64,000 nt of DNA, taken from contig NZ_CANMZV010000026.1 in assembly GCF_947502415.1 (NCBI RefSeq), forward strand, positions 1-64,000, in the 5' to 3' direction. Source of the stretch: an uncultured Photobacterium sp. GTDB lineage: Bacteria; Pseudomonadota; Gammaproteobacteria; Enterobacterales; Vibrionaceae. Below are positions 50,117 through 59,501 of the stretch, piece after piece. The position numbers and the translations under genes were made by a program. Every line of letters starts with the position of its first letter. The first letter of the stretch is position 1. The notes beneath the pieces were generated by a model, which was given only the letters and a program-made list of their open reading frames with translations, did not search any database and was not told the origin of the DNA.

Positions 50117-50962
50117 TTATTTACCACGAAGGTAAATGATCCAATAACCCATACCGACAAACACACCGCCACCGATAATATTACCGATAGTTACCGGGAT
50201 CAGGTTATGGATTACAAAATTACTCAAAGTCAGATCAGCAAAATCAGCCGGATTCATTCCGCTCATCTGCCAGAACTCCGGTGATGCCAGATTCTTGATA
50301 GCAATCGCCATCGGCACCTGAAACATATTGGCAATACAGTGCTCAAAACCTGAAGAGACAAACATTGCCACCGGCAGTACCATCACGATGATCTTATCGG
50401 TAAGCGTACGACCACTGAATGTCATCCACACCGCCACACAAACCAACACATTACACATGATCCCCAGTGCCACTGCCTGGAAAAAATCATGATGCAGCTT
50501 ATGCTGGGCAATCTGCATGGTATTAATACCCAAGGCACCGTCGGCAGACATATACTGCTTGCTCACCAGCATAATCCCCACCAGCAACAAAGCGCCAATC
50601 AGGTTACCGATATACACCACGCCCCAATTCTGGCATAAGCTCTTCCAGCTAATTTTACCGCTGGCACGAGCCACCAAAGTCAGCACCGAGCTTGTAAACA
50701 ATTCACCACCAGTAATCACAACCAGGATCAGGCCGAGACTAAACGCCAGCCCGCCAACGAATCGGGACATCCCCCACGCCATGTCACCCGATCCCGTGGT
50801 AACCGTCGTGTAAAATACAAACGCAATTCCAATATGCATACCGGCTGTAATCGCAAGTAATAGCGATTTCACTGGATCTTTTGTCGCCTTACCGACACCG
50901 ACCTCAGCAGCCTTCTCCGCCATCTGAGGCGGTAACAAAGAATCAAACTGACCCTGACTCAT
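50117..50962 (-). CDS. focA: Formate channel FocA
   Basis: The 281-residue pentameric inner-membrane channel has six helices and the formate/nitrite transporter features FYTTVTTGSGDMAWG, GLILVVITGGELFTSSV and FVSSGFEHCIANMF. Length fits V. cholerae FocA (about 280). I place the start at ATG 50962, with AGGTG upstream; the longer frame begins with GTG. Unlike in E. coli it is not next to pflB but 24 kb away, near ackA-pta. It exports or imports formate depending on pH and supply. Confidence 0.93.
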   Translation of the reverse strand: MSQGQFDSLLPPQMAEKAAEVGVGKATKDPVKSLLLAITAGMHIGIAFVFYTTVTTGSGDMAWGMSRFVGGLAFSLGLILVVITGGELFTSSVLTLVARASGKISWKSLCQNWGVVYIGNLIGALLLVGIMLVSKQYMSADGALGINTMQIAQHKLHHDFFQAVALGIMCNVLVCVAVWMTFSGRTLTDKIIVMVLPVAMFVSSGFEHCIANMFQVPMAIAIKNLASPEFWQMSGMNPADFADLTLSNFVIHNLIPVTIGNIIGGGVFVGMGYWIIYLRGK

Positions 50963-51369
50963 ACTCTTGCACCTGATACTCACTGAAACACATAAAAAGC
51001 GTGGCTGGATAGTGAACCTAATTCAGACAAAATTCAAGGCTCGATCACAACAAAAACTCGACATAAGCGAACCAACACCTCGAATATACCGAATCAACAG
51101 TTTTGGTAAACATAGCTCAACATTTCAGTAATTCTATTGATCAATTCGCTCAAAAAAGCCCTCACAATAGCCAACACTAAACCAAGGCCAAGACATGAAT
51201 AGACAGCTTGAAGTATAAGCATGTTATTACCACAAACTATGCACCATAACCTTAAGCAATCAACTAACCTAAACCAGTGACAACGCTCATTGTCAGTGAA
51301 GAAACGATCTCAAGCGACAAAACTGTTAAGATGCATTTCATTGCAGGTAAAAGGACTCACCTCGCTATT
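50963..51369. other. Divergent region focA / TauE-type gene
   Basis: About 400 bases between divergent genes. TTGATCAA occurs near 51138 but is not a proper FNR box. The TauE reading frame extends back to a GTG at 51277, so its true start is uncertain. Confidence 0.45.
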
Positions 51370-52131
51370 ATGGATATGCTTTATACCCTTGGGCTGTTCT
51401 TCGGCTCTCTGATTGCCAATACGCTCGCTTCCCTTTCAGGAGGAGGCTCCGGCCTTATTCAGTTCCCGTTACTGATTTTTCTCGGCCTGCCATTCAGTAT
51501 CGCCCTGGCCACTCATAAAGTTGCCAGCGTAGCCCTTGGCTTAGGGGCAGCAATCAAACACATCCGCTCCGGGAGCCTGAACTGGGGATTGACCCTTGCC
51601 GTTATTCTGGCGGGAATGTTCGGAGTCATACTTGGTGCCAACCTCATTCTTTTTGTGCCAGGCCGAATCGCAGAGACAATGCTGGGCGGATTGATATTAG
51701 GGCTTGGGATCTACTCACTGATAAAGCAAGAGCTCGGCCAGCAAGAAGAACGTCGCAACCGTCACTGGCAGGGGATATTACTCGGAGGTTTGGGGCTGGC
51801 TGTTATCGGGATCTTAAACGGCTCCCTCACAGCCGGTACTGGACTGTTCGTCACTCTGTTCCTAATCCGCTGGTTCGGATTTGACTACAAGCAGGCTGTT
51901 GCACTGACCCTGGTCAGTGTCGGACTGTTCTGGAACGGAATTGGTGCAGTCGCCATCTATTTTGCCGGTGCCGAAATATACTGGCCATGGATCCCAGTGC
52001 TGCTGCTTGGCTCTCTACTGGGTGGCTACCTCGGCGCTCACCTGGCAGCGCAAAAAAGTAATACCGTCATCAAGCGATGTTTTGAATTACTGACTTTCCT
52101 GGTCGGCATTAAACTGCTTCTTGGTGTTTAA
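51370..52131 (+). CDS. TauE/SafE-family membrane transporter
   Basis: The protein has about eight hydrophobic helices and the TauE/SafE features NTLASLSGGGSGLIQFPLL and ATHKVASVALGLGAAIKH in the first half, repeated in SLTAGTGLFVTLFLIRWFG in the second. Such proteins export sulfite, sulfoacetate or other small organosulfur anions; the substrate here is unknown. I place the start at ATG 51370 (253 residues), which begins at the first helix; a GTG at 51277 would add 31 polar residues. Neither has a clear ribosome site. Confidence 0.85.
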   Translation: MDMLYTLGLFFGSLIANTLASLSGGGSGLIQFPLLIFLGLPFSIALATHKVASVALGLGAAIKHIRSGSLNWGLTLAVILAGMFGVILGANLILFVPGRIAETMLGGLILGLGIYSLIKQELGQQEERRNRHWQGILLGGLGLAVIGILNGSLTAGTGLFVTLFLIRWFGFDYKQAVALTLVSVGLFWNGIGAVAIYFAGAEIYWPWIPVLLLGSLLGGYLGAHLAAQKSNTVIKRCFELLTFLVGIKLLLGV

Positions 52132-52161
52132 CCCTTATAAACAAAAAAAGACAAACAAAAT

Positions 52162-52183
52162 AGGGCGGCACACTGGCCGCCCT
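52162..52183. terminator. Terminator between TauE-type gene and yfcE
   Basis: AGGGCGGC pairs perfectly with GCCGCCCT around a six-base loop. T-rich sequence follows on the minus strand, so it best serves yfcE. Confidence 0.7.
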
Positions 52184-52205
52184 GATTCATTCAGTAAAAT
52201 TACGC

Positions 52206-52754
52206 TTATACTAACTCAACCTGGCAAATTACTTCACCAGAGAAATCCAACACTTTCAGGATGTTGTCTTCAAGCATACCGTAACTGGCTTTATGTTCGC
52301 CGCGAGGAATCGTAATTGAGCCCGGGTTGTACAGGTACAGCTTGCCCTTCTGTTCAGCTACCGGTAAATGAGTATGGCCAGAAACAATCACATCACCGGC
52401 ACGCAGACGAGGATGCTTGTCACCGTTATAAAGATGACCGTGGGTCAGGAACAGGCGACGGCCATTCGGTAGCAACACCAGGTTGTAGTCAGCCATCATA
52501 GGGAAATCAAGCAGCATCTGATCGACATCGCTATCACAATTGCCACGTACCGCAGTGATCCGATCCGCATATTGGTTTAGCTGCTCTGCAACTTCAATTG
52601 GCGCATAACCAGCCGGCAGGGCATTCCTCGGACCATGGTTCAGCACATCGCCAAGCAGGATCAAATGCTCAGCGCCACTTTGCTCAAACGCCGCCAGCAT
52701 TGTTTTGGTACTCTCGGCACAACCATGGATATCAGATGCAAAAAACAGTTTCAT
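52206..52754 (-). CDS. yfcE: Phosphodiesterase YfcE
   Basis: The 182-residue metallophosphoesterase matches E. coli YfcE (184). The metal-binding motifs are ASDIHG, LGDVLNHG, RGNCD, LTHGH and SGHTHLP, all intact. The E. coli enzyme is a manganese-dependent phosphodiesterase with activity on model substrates; the natural substrate is unclear. It lies in the ackA-pta neighbourhood as in enteric bacteria. Confidence 0.94.
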   Translation of the reverse strand: MKLFFASDIHGCAESTKTMLAAFEQSGAEHLILLGDVLNHGPRNALPAGYAPIEVAEQLNQYADRITAVRGNCDSDVDQMLLDFPMMADYNLVLLPNGRRLFLTHGHLYNGDKHPRLRAGDVIVSGHTHLPVAEQKGKLYLYNPGSITIPRGEHKASYGMLEDNILKVLDFSGEVICQVELV

Positions 52755-52821
52755 AGGGTGATAACTTACCAGGACTTTCTAGAACAGGATGCCGAGATAC
52801 TACACCTATCACTGTGACATT

Positions 52822-52863
52822 TCTAATTGCAAATACCGCAACTCTAATTGCAATTACCGCAGC
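52822..52863. repeat. Tandem repeat, two copies of a 21-base unit
   Basis: Units at 52822-52842 and 52843-52863 share 19 of 21 bases. The second contains the palindrome TAATTGCAATTA. It lies in the gap between yfcE and the end of the CBS gene, downstream of the DUF1538 operon. Confidence 0.7.
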
Positions 52864-52878
52864 AGAATCGCTTTTGGC

Positions 52879-53283
52879 TTACTCGTCCCGCAACATACCG
52901 TTAAGCACAATATTGTTATAGCTCACCATGCCCAGCACCTTACCGTCCTCAATCACCGGAGCCCGGCTGATCCCGAAACGCTCGAACAACCGAGCGCAAT
53001 AACGGACATCCATCGTCGCATTAACCGACAGCGCAGGCTTGGTCATGATCTCATAAACATTGGTGCGTTCAGGTGAACGGTCAATCGCCAGCACTTTCTT
53101 AGCGATATCGTTCATCAGGACAATGCCATACTCATCATCTTCATGGCGTTTATTGACTATCAGGGCCTTCACCTGGCGCTGCTTGGCAATTCCTACTGCC
53201 TCAGCCACCGTTGTCAGCCCTTCCACGATGGCGTAAGTGTCCATCATCACATCCCTTACTCTGACGACCTTTTCAGGACTCAT
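52879..53283 (-). CDS. CBS-domain-pair protein
   Basis: The 134-residue cytoplasmic protein consists of two CBS motifs (about residues 8-65 and 75-130; RDVMMDTYAIVEGLTTVAEA and YEIMTKPALSVNATMDVR). CBS pairs commonly bind adenine nucleotides or SAM. Its start overlaps the PII-like gene's stop by four bases (ATGA). It is the last gene of the DUF1538-DUF1538-PII-CBS operon, and probably senses energy state for the transporter. Confidence 0.9.
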   Translation of the reverse strand: MSPEKVVRVRDVMMDTYAIVEGLTTVAEAVGIAKQRQVKALIVNKRHEDDEYGIVLMNDIAKKVLAIDRSPERTNVYEIMTKPALSVNATMDVRYCARLFERFGISRAPVIEDGKVLGMVSYNNIVLNGMLRDE

Positions 53284-53630
53284 AGCCTCTCCTCCACAAC
53301 CTTCGTCAACGACTCGACCTGGTGTGCCACCCCGACCGCGTCCTCCACATCCAACTGAACCGCGATCCCTTCTCCGGTTCCGCGGTCGAACTCACCGACT
53401 TTTTCTATCGTTTCGAGAATCGAACGAGCTAAGTGCTCCTCAACGACAAACAGCAGCACATCTCGCTGGACTTCCAGGTTCAGACCAAAAAACGTCTTCT
53501 TCTTACGAAGCCCTTCACCACGGGCATTGTTAATCACCGTTGCCCCGGTCGCTCCCGCCGCCCTTGCGGCATCCAGTACGTCATCCGTTCTGGAATCTTC
53601 AACAAACGCAAGTAACAACTTAAATCGCAT
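53280..53630 (-). CDS. PII-like signalling protein
   Basis: The 116-residue protein has the PII ferredoxin-like fold pattern: FKLLLAFVEDSRTDDVLDAARAAGATGATVIN, a T-loop region GEGLRKKKTFFGLN, and a B-loop-like segment GEFDRGTGEGIAVQLD. The uridylylated tyrosine of GlnB/GlnK is absent, so it belongs to the PII-like proteins that regulate transporters by nucleotide binding. It overlaps the second DUF1538 gene by one base and the CBS gene by four. Confidence 0.88.
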   Translation of the reverse strand: MRFKLLLAFVEDSRTDDVLDAARAAGATGATVINNARGEGLRKKKTFFGLNLEVQRDVLLFVVEEHLARSILETIEKVGEFDRGTGEGIAVQLDVEDAVGVAHQVESLTKVVEERL

Positions 53631-54415
53631 TACTCTTCCTCCTTACGCCCCTGCCATACCGACAACTGGGCATAGCCCATCACAGTGATCATCGGAAACA
53701 AACTGGCAAAAGCGATTAAACCAAACCCATCCAGCATCGGATTACGTCCAGGTACATTCGACGCTAATCCCAATCCCAACGCAGTGACAATCGGCACAGT
53801 TACCGTTGAGGTGGTTACACCGCCCGAATCATAAGCCAAAGGAATAATGGTCTTGGGCGCAAAATAGGTCTGGATAACAACAATGATGTAACCGGCAAGA
53901 ATGTAATAATGCAGCGGATCACCGGCAACAATCCGAAAACTTCCCAACGCAATCCCGAAGGCCACCCCCAGAGCAACAGCAATACGCAGCCCGTTAACCT
54001 TAATCGTTCCACCCGATACCTGATTGGCCTTAATGGCAACAGCGATTAGCGAGGGTTCTGCCACCGTGGTACTAAAACCTATCGCAGCAGCAAACAAATA
54101 AACCCAATAATACTCACTCCAGGGTACCTGAGCCGGTACAGTTTCATCGACACTAAACAGAAAATCCAAAGCTGTTAGCTGCGCTGCCATTGACTCCCCA
54201 AGCGGAAACAACGCCAGCTCCAATCCCATAAGAAACAACGACAGCCCCAAAACAACGTAGACAAACCCCAGCAAGACCCGGTGCCAGTTCGTCACAGGTC
54301 GACGCAACACCGCAAGCTGGAAACCAAAAATAATAATCACGATCGGCAGCACATCCCGCACTGTCGTCGACAACGTCTGAAAAAAGTGACTTACTACTGA
54401 TGTTAGTTCAATCAT
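53630..54415 (-). CDS. DUF1538 membrane protein, second of a pair
   Basis: The 261-residue inner-membrane protein has about seven hydrophobic segments and DUF1538 hallmarks: LFPLGESMAAQLTALD, FSTTVAEPSLIAV, and [20 protein letters not shown] with [24 protein letters not shown] precedes the ATG. It follows the first DUF1538 gene after 11 bases. Paired DUF1538 proteins (UmpAB) have been reported as a two-subunit Na+(Li+,K+)/H+ antiporter in Halomonas; I recall this from the literature and apply it by family only. Confidence 0.9.
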   Translation of the reverse strand: MIELTSVVSHFFQTLSTTVRDVLPIVIIIFGFQLAVLRRPVTNWHRVLLGFVYVVLGLSLFLMGLELALFPLGESMAAQLTALDFLFSVDETVPAQVPWSEYYWVYLFAAAIGFSTTVAEPSLIAVAIKANQVSGGTIKVNGLRIAVALGVAFGIALGSFRIVAGDPLHYYILAGYIIVVIQTYFAPKTIIPLAYDSGGVTTSTVTVPIVTALGLGLASNVPGRNPMLDGFGLIAFASLFPMITVMGYAQLSVWQGRKEEE

Positions 54416-54426
54416 GCACCCTTCAA

Positions 54427-55161
54427 TTAATGCACCAACATGCCGTATCCCATGACAAAAATCATTGGTGTTAATGACGCAAACGCGATCAGGCCAAAAC
54501 CATCAATCATCGGGTTGCGTCCCTTGATAGACGAGGCAAGACCAACGCCTAAAGCTGTTACCAACGGCACCGTTATTGTCGACGTTGTTACCCCACCGGA
54601 ATCATAAGCAATACCGACAATGCTCGGTGGCGCAAACCAAGTCATTACCATTACGAGCACATAACCACTGATGATCATCCAGTGTATCGGCCAGCCTTTA
54701 ATAATCCGGAACGCCCCCAGCATAATGGCTATCCCGACAGACAACGCAACCGTCAACCGCAGGCCATGGGCATAATCCTCCATCACTTCGGCTTCTTCAG
54801 CAATAAGCCCACCTTCTGCGGCAACTTCGGCCGCTTCTGCTGCCACTGCGGTCAAAGCGGGTTCCGCAATTGTGGTACCGAACCCGAGGCAGAATGCAAA
54901 AAACAGCAACCAGATAACACTTCCTTTGCTGGCAAACGAGCGAGCCATCGACTCACCGATAGGAAATAGCCCCATCTCCAGACCAAAAATAAAAAACGTC
55001 AGCCCGATCACAACCAATATCAAACCGAGCAGGATCGTTCCTAAAGAGGGCAAGGGCTGTTGCAGCACGACCAGCTGAAAGAAACCGATCACCACAATTA
55101 TCGGCAGCAAGTCACGCAGGCTACTCAGCATCGCTTTAAGCATTGCTAAAATTGCATTCAT
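54427..55161 (-). CDS. DUF1538 membrane protein, first of a pair
   Basis: The 244-residue partner has the same hallmarks: [25 protein letters not shown], and [20 protein letters not shown] with [16 protein letters not shown]. It differs in a Glu/Ala-rich insertion (about residues 116-142, [20 protein letters not shown]) in a loop, which might be a contact for the PII-like or CBS partner. I place the start at ATG 55161, preceded by GCAGGAGG; the longer frame from 55296 lacks support. It is the first gene of the four-gene operon. Confidence 0.9.
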   Translation of the reverse strand: MNAILAMLKAMLSSLRDLLPIIVVIGFFQLVVLQQPLPSLGTILLGLILVVIGLTFFIFGLEMGLFPIGESMARSFASKGSVIWLLFFAFCLGFGTTIAEPALTAVAAEAAEVAAEGGLIAEEAEVMEDYAHGLRLTVALSVGIAIMLGAFRIIKGWPIHWMIISGYVLVMVMTWFAPPSIVGIAYDSGGVTTSTITVPLVTALGVGLASSIKGRNPMIDGFGLIAFASLTPMIFVMGYGMLVH

Positions 55162-55449
55162 GGCGCCTCCTGCATCAGGTCCCTTATTTATACAGTAGTA
55201 GCCATTTACATTTCGAAGCACTTTTCCATACTCAAGTCGAGATATCAGACACATAATTTGTATTTGGCAGCAAAGAAAAACGACTTTATCCGTCACTCAC
55301 AAACCGTTATTCACAATTTTGAACCACATAATTCCAGGCTAATTATTTTTATAGCAATCCTTTGATTAGGCTGTAATTCTGTGAATCGTTTATACTAGTG
55401 TTAGTACCATGACAAGCTCTAACTTCGGGATACAAAGACAATGGACTGC

Positions 55450-56343
55450 ATGAAAATTTTTGTTACTGGCGGCACCGGTTTTATCGGCAAGGCACTGCTT
55501 CCCCACTTCTGCCAAGATCATGTCACCGTCCTTAGCCGCAATCCCAACCGTGCCTATCAGCGCCTCGGACACCATATCAACGTCATCAGCGACTTAGATG
55601 AATTAACCGACTTCAATGATATTGATGTTGTGATCAACCTGGCCGGCGAACCTATCGTTAATAAACGCTGGAGTAGCCGGCAAAAAGAAATTATCTGTAA
55701 AAGTCGCTGGGAAATCACCCGTAAACTGGTGGAAAAAATCAAAGCCAGCAGTAATCCCCCCCATACCTTTATCAGTGGCTCGGCCGTCGGTATTTACGGG
55801 GATCAAAAATCTGCCAGCTTCGATGAAAGCCTGAAAGTCGACAATAACGATTTTGCCCATCTGGTTTGTCGAAAGTGGGAGGAAGCCGCTCTTGAGGCTC
55901 AGTCGGAAAAAACCCGTGTTTGCCTGCTCAGAACCGGAATCGTGCTGGCCAAACAAGGCGGTGCGCTGGCTCGGATGCTTCCGGCTTACCAATTGGGATT
56001 TGGCGGGCCGATCGGTAACGGCGAGCAATATTTCCCATGGATCCACATGCAAGATATGGTGAAAGGGATCCTGTTTCTGCTCAAACACCGCGAAGCCCAA
56101 GGAGTTTATAATTTTACAGCGCCAAATCCAGTAACGAACAAGGAGTTCAGCCAGACCCTGGCACGGGTACTTCGTCGTCCGCATATCATGAAAACACCGG
56201 CTTGGGTACTAAAAGCCGCCCTGGGAGAATCTGCTCGATTACTATTAGATAGCCAACGGGCAATCCCGGCCCGCCTCCAGCAACAAGGCTTCCATTTCAG
56301 TTATCCCAAACTGGAACATGCATTGAAAGAAACATTGGGATAA
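55450..56343 (+). CDS. yfcH: YfcH, TIGR01777-family NAD(P)-dependent epimerase-like protein
   Basis: The 297-residue Rossmann-fold protein begins MKIFVTGGTGFIGKALLPHF (nucleotide-binding GxxGxxG) and has FISGSAVGIYGD, RTGIVLAKQGGALARMLP and NFTAPNPVTNKEFSQTL. Length equals that of E. coli YfcH with this start; an ATG three codons upstream is possible. It is a cytoplasmic short-chain-type protein of unknown substrate. It diverges from the DUF1538 operon and lies in the same neighbourhood as yfcE. Confidence 0.92.
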   Translation: MKIFVTGGTGFIGKALLPHFCQDHVTVLSRNPNRAYQRLGHHINVISDLDELTDFNDIDVVINLAGEPIVNKRWSSRQKEIICKSRWEITRKLVEKIKASSNPPHTFISGSAVGIYGDQKSASFDESLKVDNNDFAHLVCRKWEEAALEAQSEKTRVCLLRTGIVLAKQGGALARMLPAYQLGFGGPIGNGEQYFPWIHMQDMVKGILFLLKHREAQGVYNFTAPNPVTNKEFSQTLARVLRRPHIMKTPAWVLKAALGESARLLLDSQRAIPARLQQQGFHFSYPKLEHALKETLG

Positions 56344-56379
56344 AAAAACAAAATCTGCTTTTCATGCTCCCTGGCACTC

Positions 56380-58830
56380 TTAACCCCTCAGCGGCAACAG
56401 CAACTGTCGGATAATCGTGCGGATAATAATGATCACCAACGCCAGTGACAGCAGAGGCACAACGAACCACAACCCGGGATGCCACCGCAACGGTAACTCA
56501 AAGCCCCATTTCACCAACGCGGCAACAACAGTTTCCGCCCCGGCGGCTGCCATAATGCCGGCAATAAGAGCCATAATCCCATACTCGCTCCATACCGTTG
56601 CAGATATCCGCTGGCGACTCGCCCCCAAAGTACGATAAAGATTCAGCTCTTCCTTTCGCTGTGACAAGCTTAGCCTTAGCAAGGTCAAAACTAACAGCAA
56701 ACCACTACTGACTCCCAGCGCCGCCAATACCGACAATGACAACGAAACCTGCTGCAAAATCCCCTGGATCCGACTGGCCATAGTACGCAAATCAAGTAAC
56801 GTCACAGTCGGAAAGTCCCGGCCAAGCTGGTTAATCAGTACATTCTGATCTGCTTCTATCCGGTAGCTCACCAACCAAGTGGCAGGTAAACCAGCCATGA
56901 CATCCGGGGTGAAAATGAAATAAAAGTTAGGCCGCATATTACGCCACTCAACCTGACGAATACTGGTTACCGTAGCGCTGAACGGCTGGCTGTTAACATT
57001 GAACATCAGCTCATCGCCTAACCCTATCCCCAAACGCTCGGCAATCCCCGATTCAACCGACACCCCCGAACCTGAAGCCCACTTCCCTTCAAGCAGCTGG
57101 TTATGAATAGGCATCGTTTCACGCCAGGTAAAATTCAACTCGCGCCTGAGTGATTCATCGCTAAGCTCTCCGGCCTCTTTTTTTGCCTGCACATCTTGCT
57201 GATTGATAGCAGTCAGGCGACCACGGACCACCGGGTAACTGTCAGAACGTACCACTTGGCTACGGTCCAGCTTGGCCAAATAGGCTTGTTGCTGCTCCGG
57301 GCTGATATTCAAGGCAAAAACATTCGGCGCATTCGCCGGTAAGGTCTGCTGCCAATCCGCCAGCAAGTCAGTTCTTAGCAGCCAAATCACAGCCAGCAGC
57401 ATCAACGAGCTCGTCAACGCCGCCAACTGAACGCCAGTCGCTGTCGGGCTTCGACCTATCCGGCTCAGTGCCAGCTGGATTGCAGGTCCCCATTTTCCAC
57501 GCCGAAGCAAGGCCACAAACAACAACCCAAGCACAGCCAGCACAAACAGCAAAACGGCCAGCCCGGCTAGCGTCAGCCACATCAGAGTATTGTCTCCGAA
57601 CCAAATCAGCGCCGCTGCCACCGGTATTAACACCAAACCATAACCACGACGTTTCACCGGCCAATCGGCCTGCTGCTGGATCACCGATATCGCCGGCGCA
57701 TCCACCAACCGAAGCAGGGATATACCGACACCGGGGATAGCGACCAACAAAGCTACCGACAAACTAACCGCAAAGGGCGTGATGCCAATCCCCGGCAGAG
57801 GATCTGGCAATACATCAGACAAGGGCAAACGCAAAAGAAATTCAAGCAACCACCCTGACACCAGCCCGGCGAAAGCTGCAATGGCAAACAACATACCCAA
57901 CTGCCTTGCCAGCCAACGCCATAACCAAGCTTTGCTGGCTCCCAGGCTTTTCATCATGGCAACTGTCTCAATCCGAGTCGAAGTGTAGTGCAAACAGGTC
58001 AGCACCAATGTCGCCGTTGCCATCAGGATCACCAGAATCAAGGTTAAAGACAGATACTGCCTTGCCCGCTCAATCAAGTCGCCGGTTCGCCCCTGGGTTG
58101 TTTCACTGATCCAACGCTGGCCGGGCAGAAGGACTGCTGACTGTTGTAACTGCCTTAGCTTGTCATCCGGCCCCCGAAAATAAGCCCTGAACTGGACCCG
58201 ACTACCGGGCTGAACGGCACCGGTCCGGGCAAGATCATCATCATGGATAAGTACCGCGGGCATCTGGCTAAAGGGGTTAAAGGAAAGCTCTGCCTCTTGG
58301 ACAATCTTACCGCTGACCACCAGCTCAGTATCGCCGATGGCAATGACATCGCCGCGCTCAACCTCCAGCAAAGAAAACAGGCGCTCCGCGAGCCAGAGCT
58401 CCCCGGGGTGGACCTGACTCTGCTCATCCTCGCCCTGCAATACCAGTTCACCGCGCAACGGAAAATCACTCTCCACCGCCTTAACACTGACCAACTGCAT
58501 CTCATTTTGACTAAAAGCCATAGTGCCGAAGCGCGTTTGTTCTGAAACGGTCAAACCCAATTCTCGGGCACGCGCAAGCAATGCACTTTCAACCGGGTTT
58601 GGCGAGCGGAAAACCAAATCGGCGGCAATCATAGATCGCCCCTGATCGACCATGATCTTCTCTACCCGAACCACCAATGACGATAGAGCAAACACACAAG
58701 CAATAATCAGCGTCAGGGCCACTGCCACCGGCCATAACTGACCGTGCCATAGCTCGCGCCAGCTCCACTTCAGCAACAGCGGCTGTCGTCTCGGTTTAAT
58801 CAATTGACTGACTTCACTCATCTCCGTCAT
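56380..58830 (-). CDS. ybbP: FtsX-like ABC transporter permease, YbbP family
   Basis: The 816-residue inner-membrane protein has an N-terminal helix near residue 30, a large periplasmic MacB-like domain, and two FtsX-type helix clusters (about 255-440 and 690-800). LRLSLSQRKEELNLYRTLGA and STRIETVAMMKSLGA are the coupling segments. I start at ATG 58830, preceded by GGAGG and overlapping the ybbA stop by four bases. With YbbA it forms an ABC complex of the lipoprotein-release/mechanotransmission type. Its role may relate to the lipid-acting TesA encoded divergently. Confidence 0.92.
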   Translation of the reverse strand: MTEMSEVSQLIKPRRQPLLLKWSWRELWHGQLWPVAVALTLIIACVFALSSLVVRVEKIMVDQGRSMIAADLVFRSPNPVESALLARARELGLTVSEQTRFGTMAFSQNEMQLVSVKAVESDFPLRGELVLQGEDEQSQVHPGELWLAERLFSLLEVERGDVIAIGDTELVVSGKIVQEAELSFNPFSQMPAVLIHDDDLARTGAVQPGSRVQFRAYFRGPDDKLRQLQQSAVLLPGQRWISETTQGRTGDLIERARQYLSLTLILVILMATATLVLTCLHYTSTRIETVAMMKSLGASKAWLWRWLARQLGMLFAIAAFAGLVSGWLLEFLLRLPLSDVLPDPLPGIGITPFAVSLSVALLVAIPGVGISLLRLVDAPAISVIQQQADWPVKRRGYGLVLIPVAAALIWFGDNTLMWLTLAGLAVLLFVLAVLGLLFVALLRRGKWGPAIQLALSRIGRSPTATGVQLAALTSSLMLLAVIWLLRTDLLADWQQTLPANAPNVFALNISPEQQQAYLAKLDRSQVVRSDSYPVVRGRLTAINQQDVQAKKEAGELSDESLRRELNFTWRETMPIHNQLLEGKWASGSGVSVESGIAERLGIGLGDELMFNVNSQPFSATVTSIRQVEWRNMRPNFYFIFTPDVMAGLPATWLVSYRIEADQNVLINQLGRDFPTVTLLDLRTMASRIQGILQQVSLSLSVLAALGVSSGLLLVLTLLRLSLSQRKEELNLYRTLGASRQRISATVWSEYGIMALIAGIMAAAGAETVVAALVKWGFELPLRWHPGLWFVVPLLSLALVIIIIRTIIRQLLLPLRG

Positions 58831-59501
58831 GCAGCCTCCACGCATCCGCCCTGAATTCGCAAAATCCGATCGCAGCGTTTTGCCAGCTGAGGATCATGTG
58901 TCACCAAAACCAATGTCGTGCCGTGCTCTCGGTTCAGAGCAAACAGTAAATCAATGACAGTCGCGGCGGTATGCTGATCCAGGTTCCCTGTTGGCTCATC
59001 GGCAAACAACACCAGCGGACGAGTCATAAATGCCCGCGCCAAGGCTACCCGCTGCTGCTCTCCGCCTGATAACTGAGCCGGCAAGTGGCTCTCGCGCCCA
59101 GTCAGCCCGACCTGTTGCAACAGTTCGGCTGCGCGTTGCTCATCCCCTTCATCTCCCTTGATAATGGCCGGCAGCATGACATTTTCCAGCGCACTGAGTG
59201 ATGGGATCAGCAAAAAACTTTGGAATACAAACCCTATGGCATCACAGCGCAACGCAGCCCGCGCCTCATCATCCAATCGGGATAACGCCTGGCCGAGCAA
59301 CTCTATCTCGCCACTGGTCGGAGTATCCAGCCCTGCCAGCAGTGTCATCAAAGTCGACTTGCCAGCCCCGGAAACCCCGACCAGCGCAATCGCTTCTCCC
59401 TGCTCGACCTCAAGCGAAACATCCTGCAAAATAGTGAGTGACGATGATGCTGTCGTCACTTGTTTGGATACCGATAAAGCCTTAATCACGGATGTTGACA
59501 T
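58827..59501 (-). CDS. ybbA: ABC transporter ATP-binding protein YbbA
   Basis: The 224-residue ATPase has Walker [10 protein letters not shown], signature LSGGEQQR, Walker B VLFADEP and the H-loop in VTHDP, of the LolD/MacB branch. I place the start at ATG 59501, which shares bases with the tesA ATG on the other strand; the longer frame starts 20 codons upstream inside tesA. It partners the YbbP permease, whose gene it overlaps by four bases. Confidence 0.94.
   Translation of the reverse strand: MSTSVIKALSVSKQVTTASSSLTILQDVSLEVEQGEAIALVGVSGAGKSTLMTLLAGLDTPTSGEIELLGQALSRLDDEARAALRCDAIGFVFQSFLLIPSLSALENVMLPAIIKGDEGDEQRAAELLQQVGLTGRESHLPAQLSGGEQQRVALARAFMTRPLVLFADEPTGNLDQHTAATVIDLLFALNREHGTTLVLVTHDPQLAKRCDRILRIQGGCVEAA

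Noticed and set aside
51130-51150. TTGATCAA near focA as an FNR box
   Set aside because: The half-sites are directly joined without the four-base spacer.
54427-55296. Long form of the first DUF1538 protein
   Set aside because: A very strong GCAGGAGG site precedes ATG 55161; the extension is not hydrophobic or conserved in pattern.
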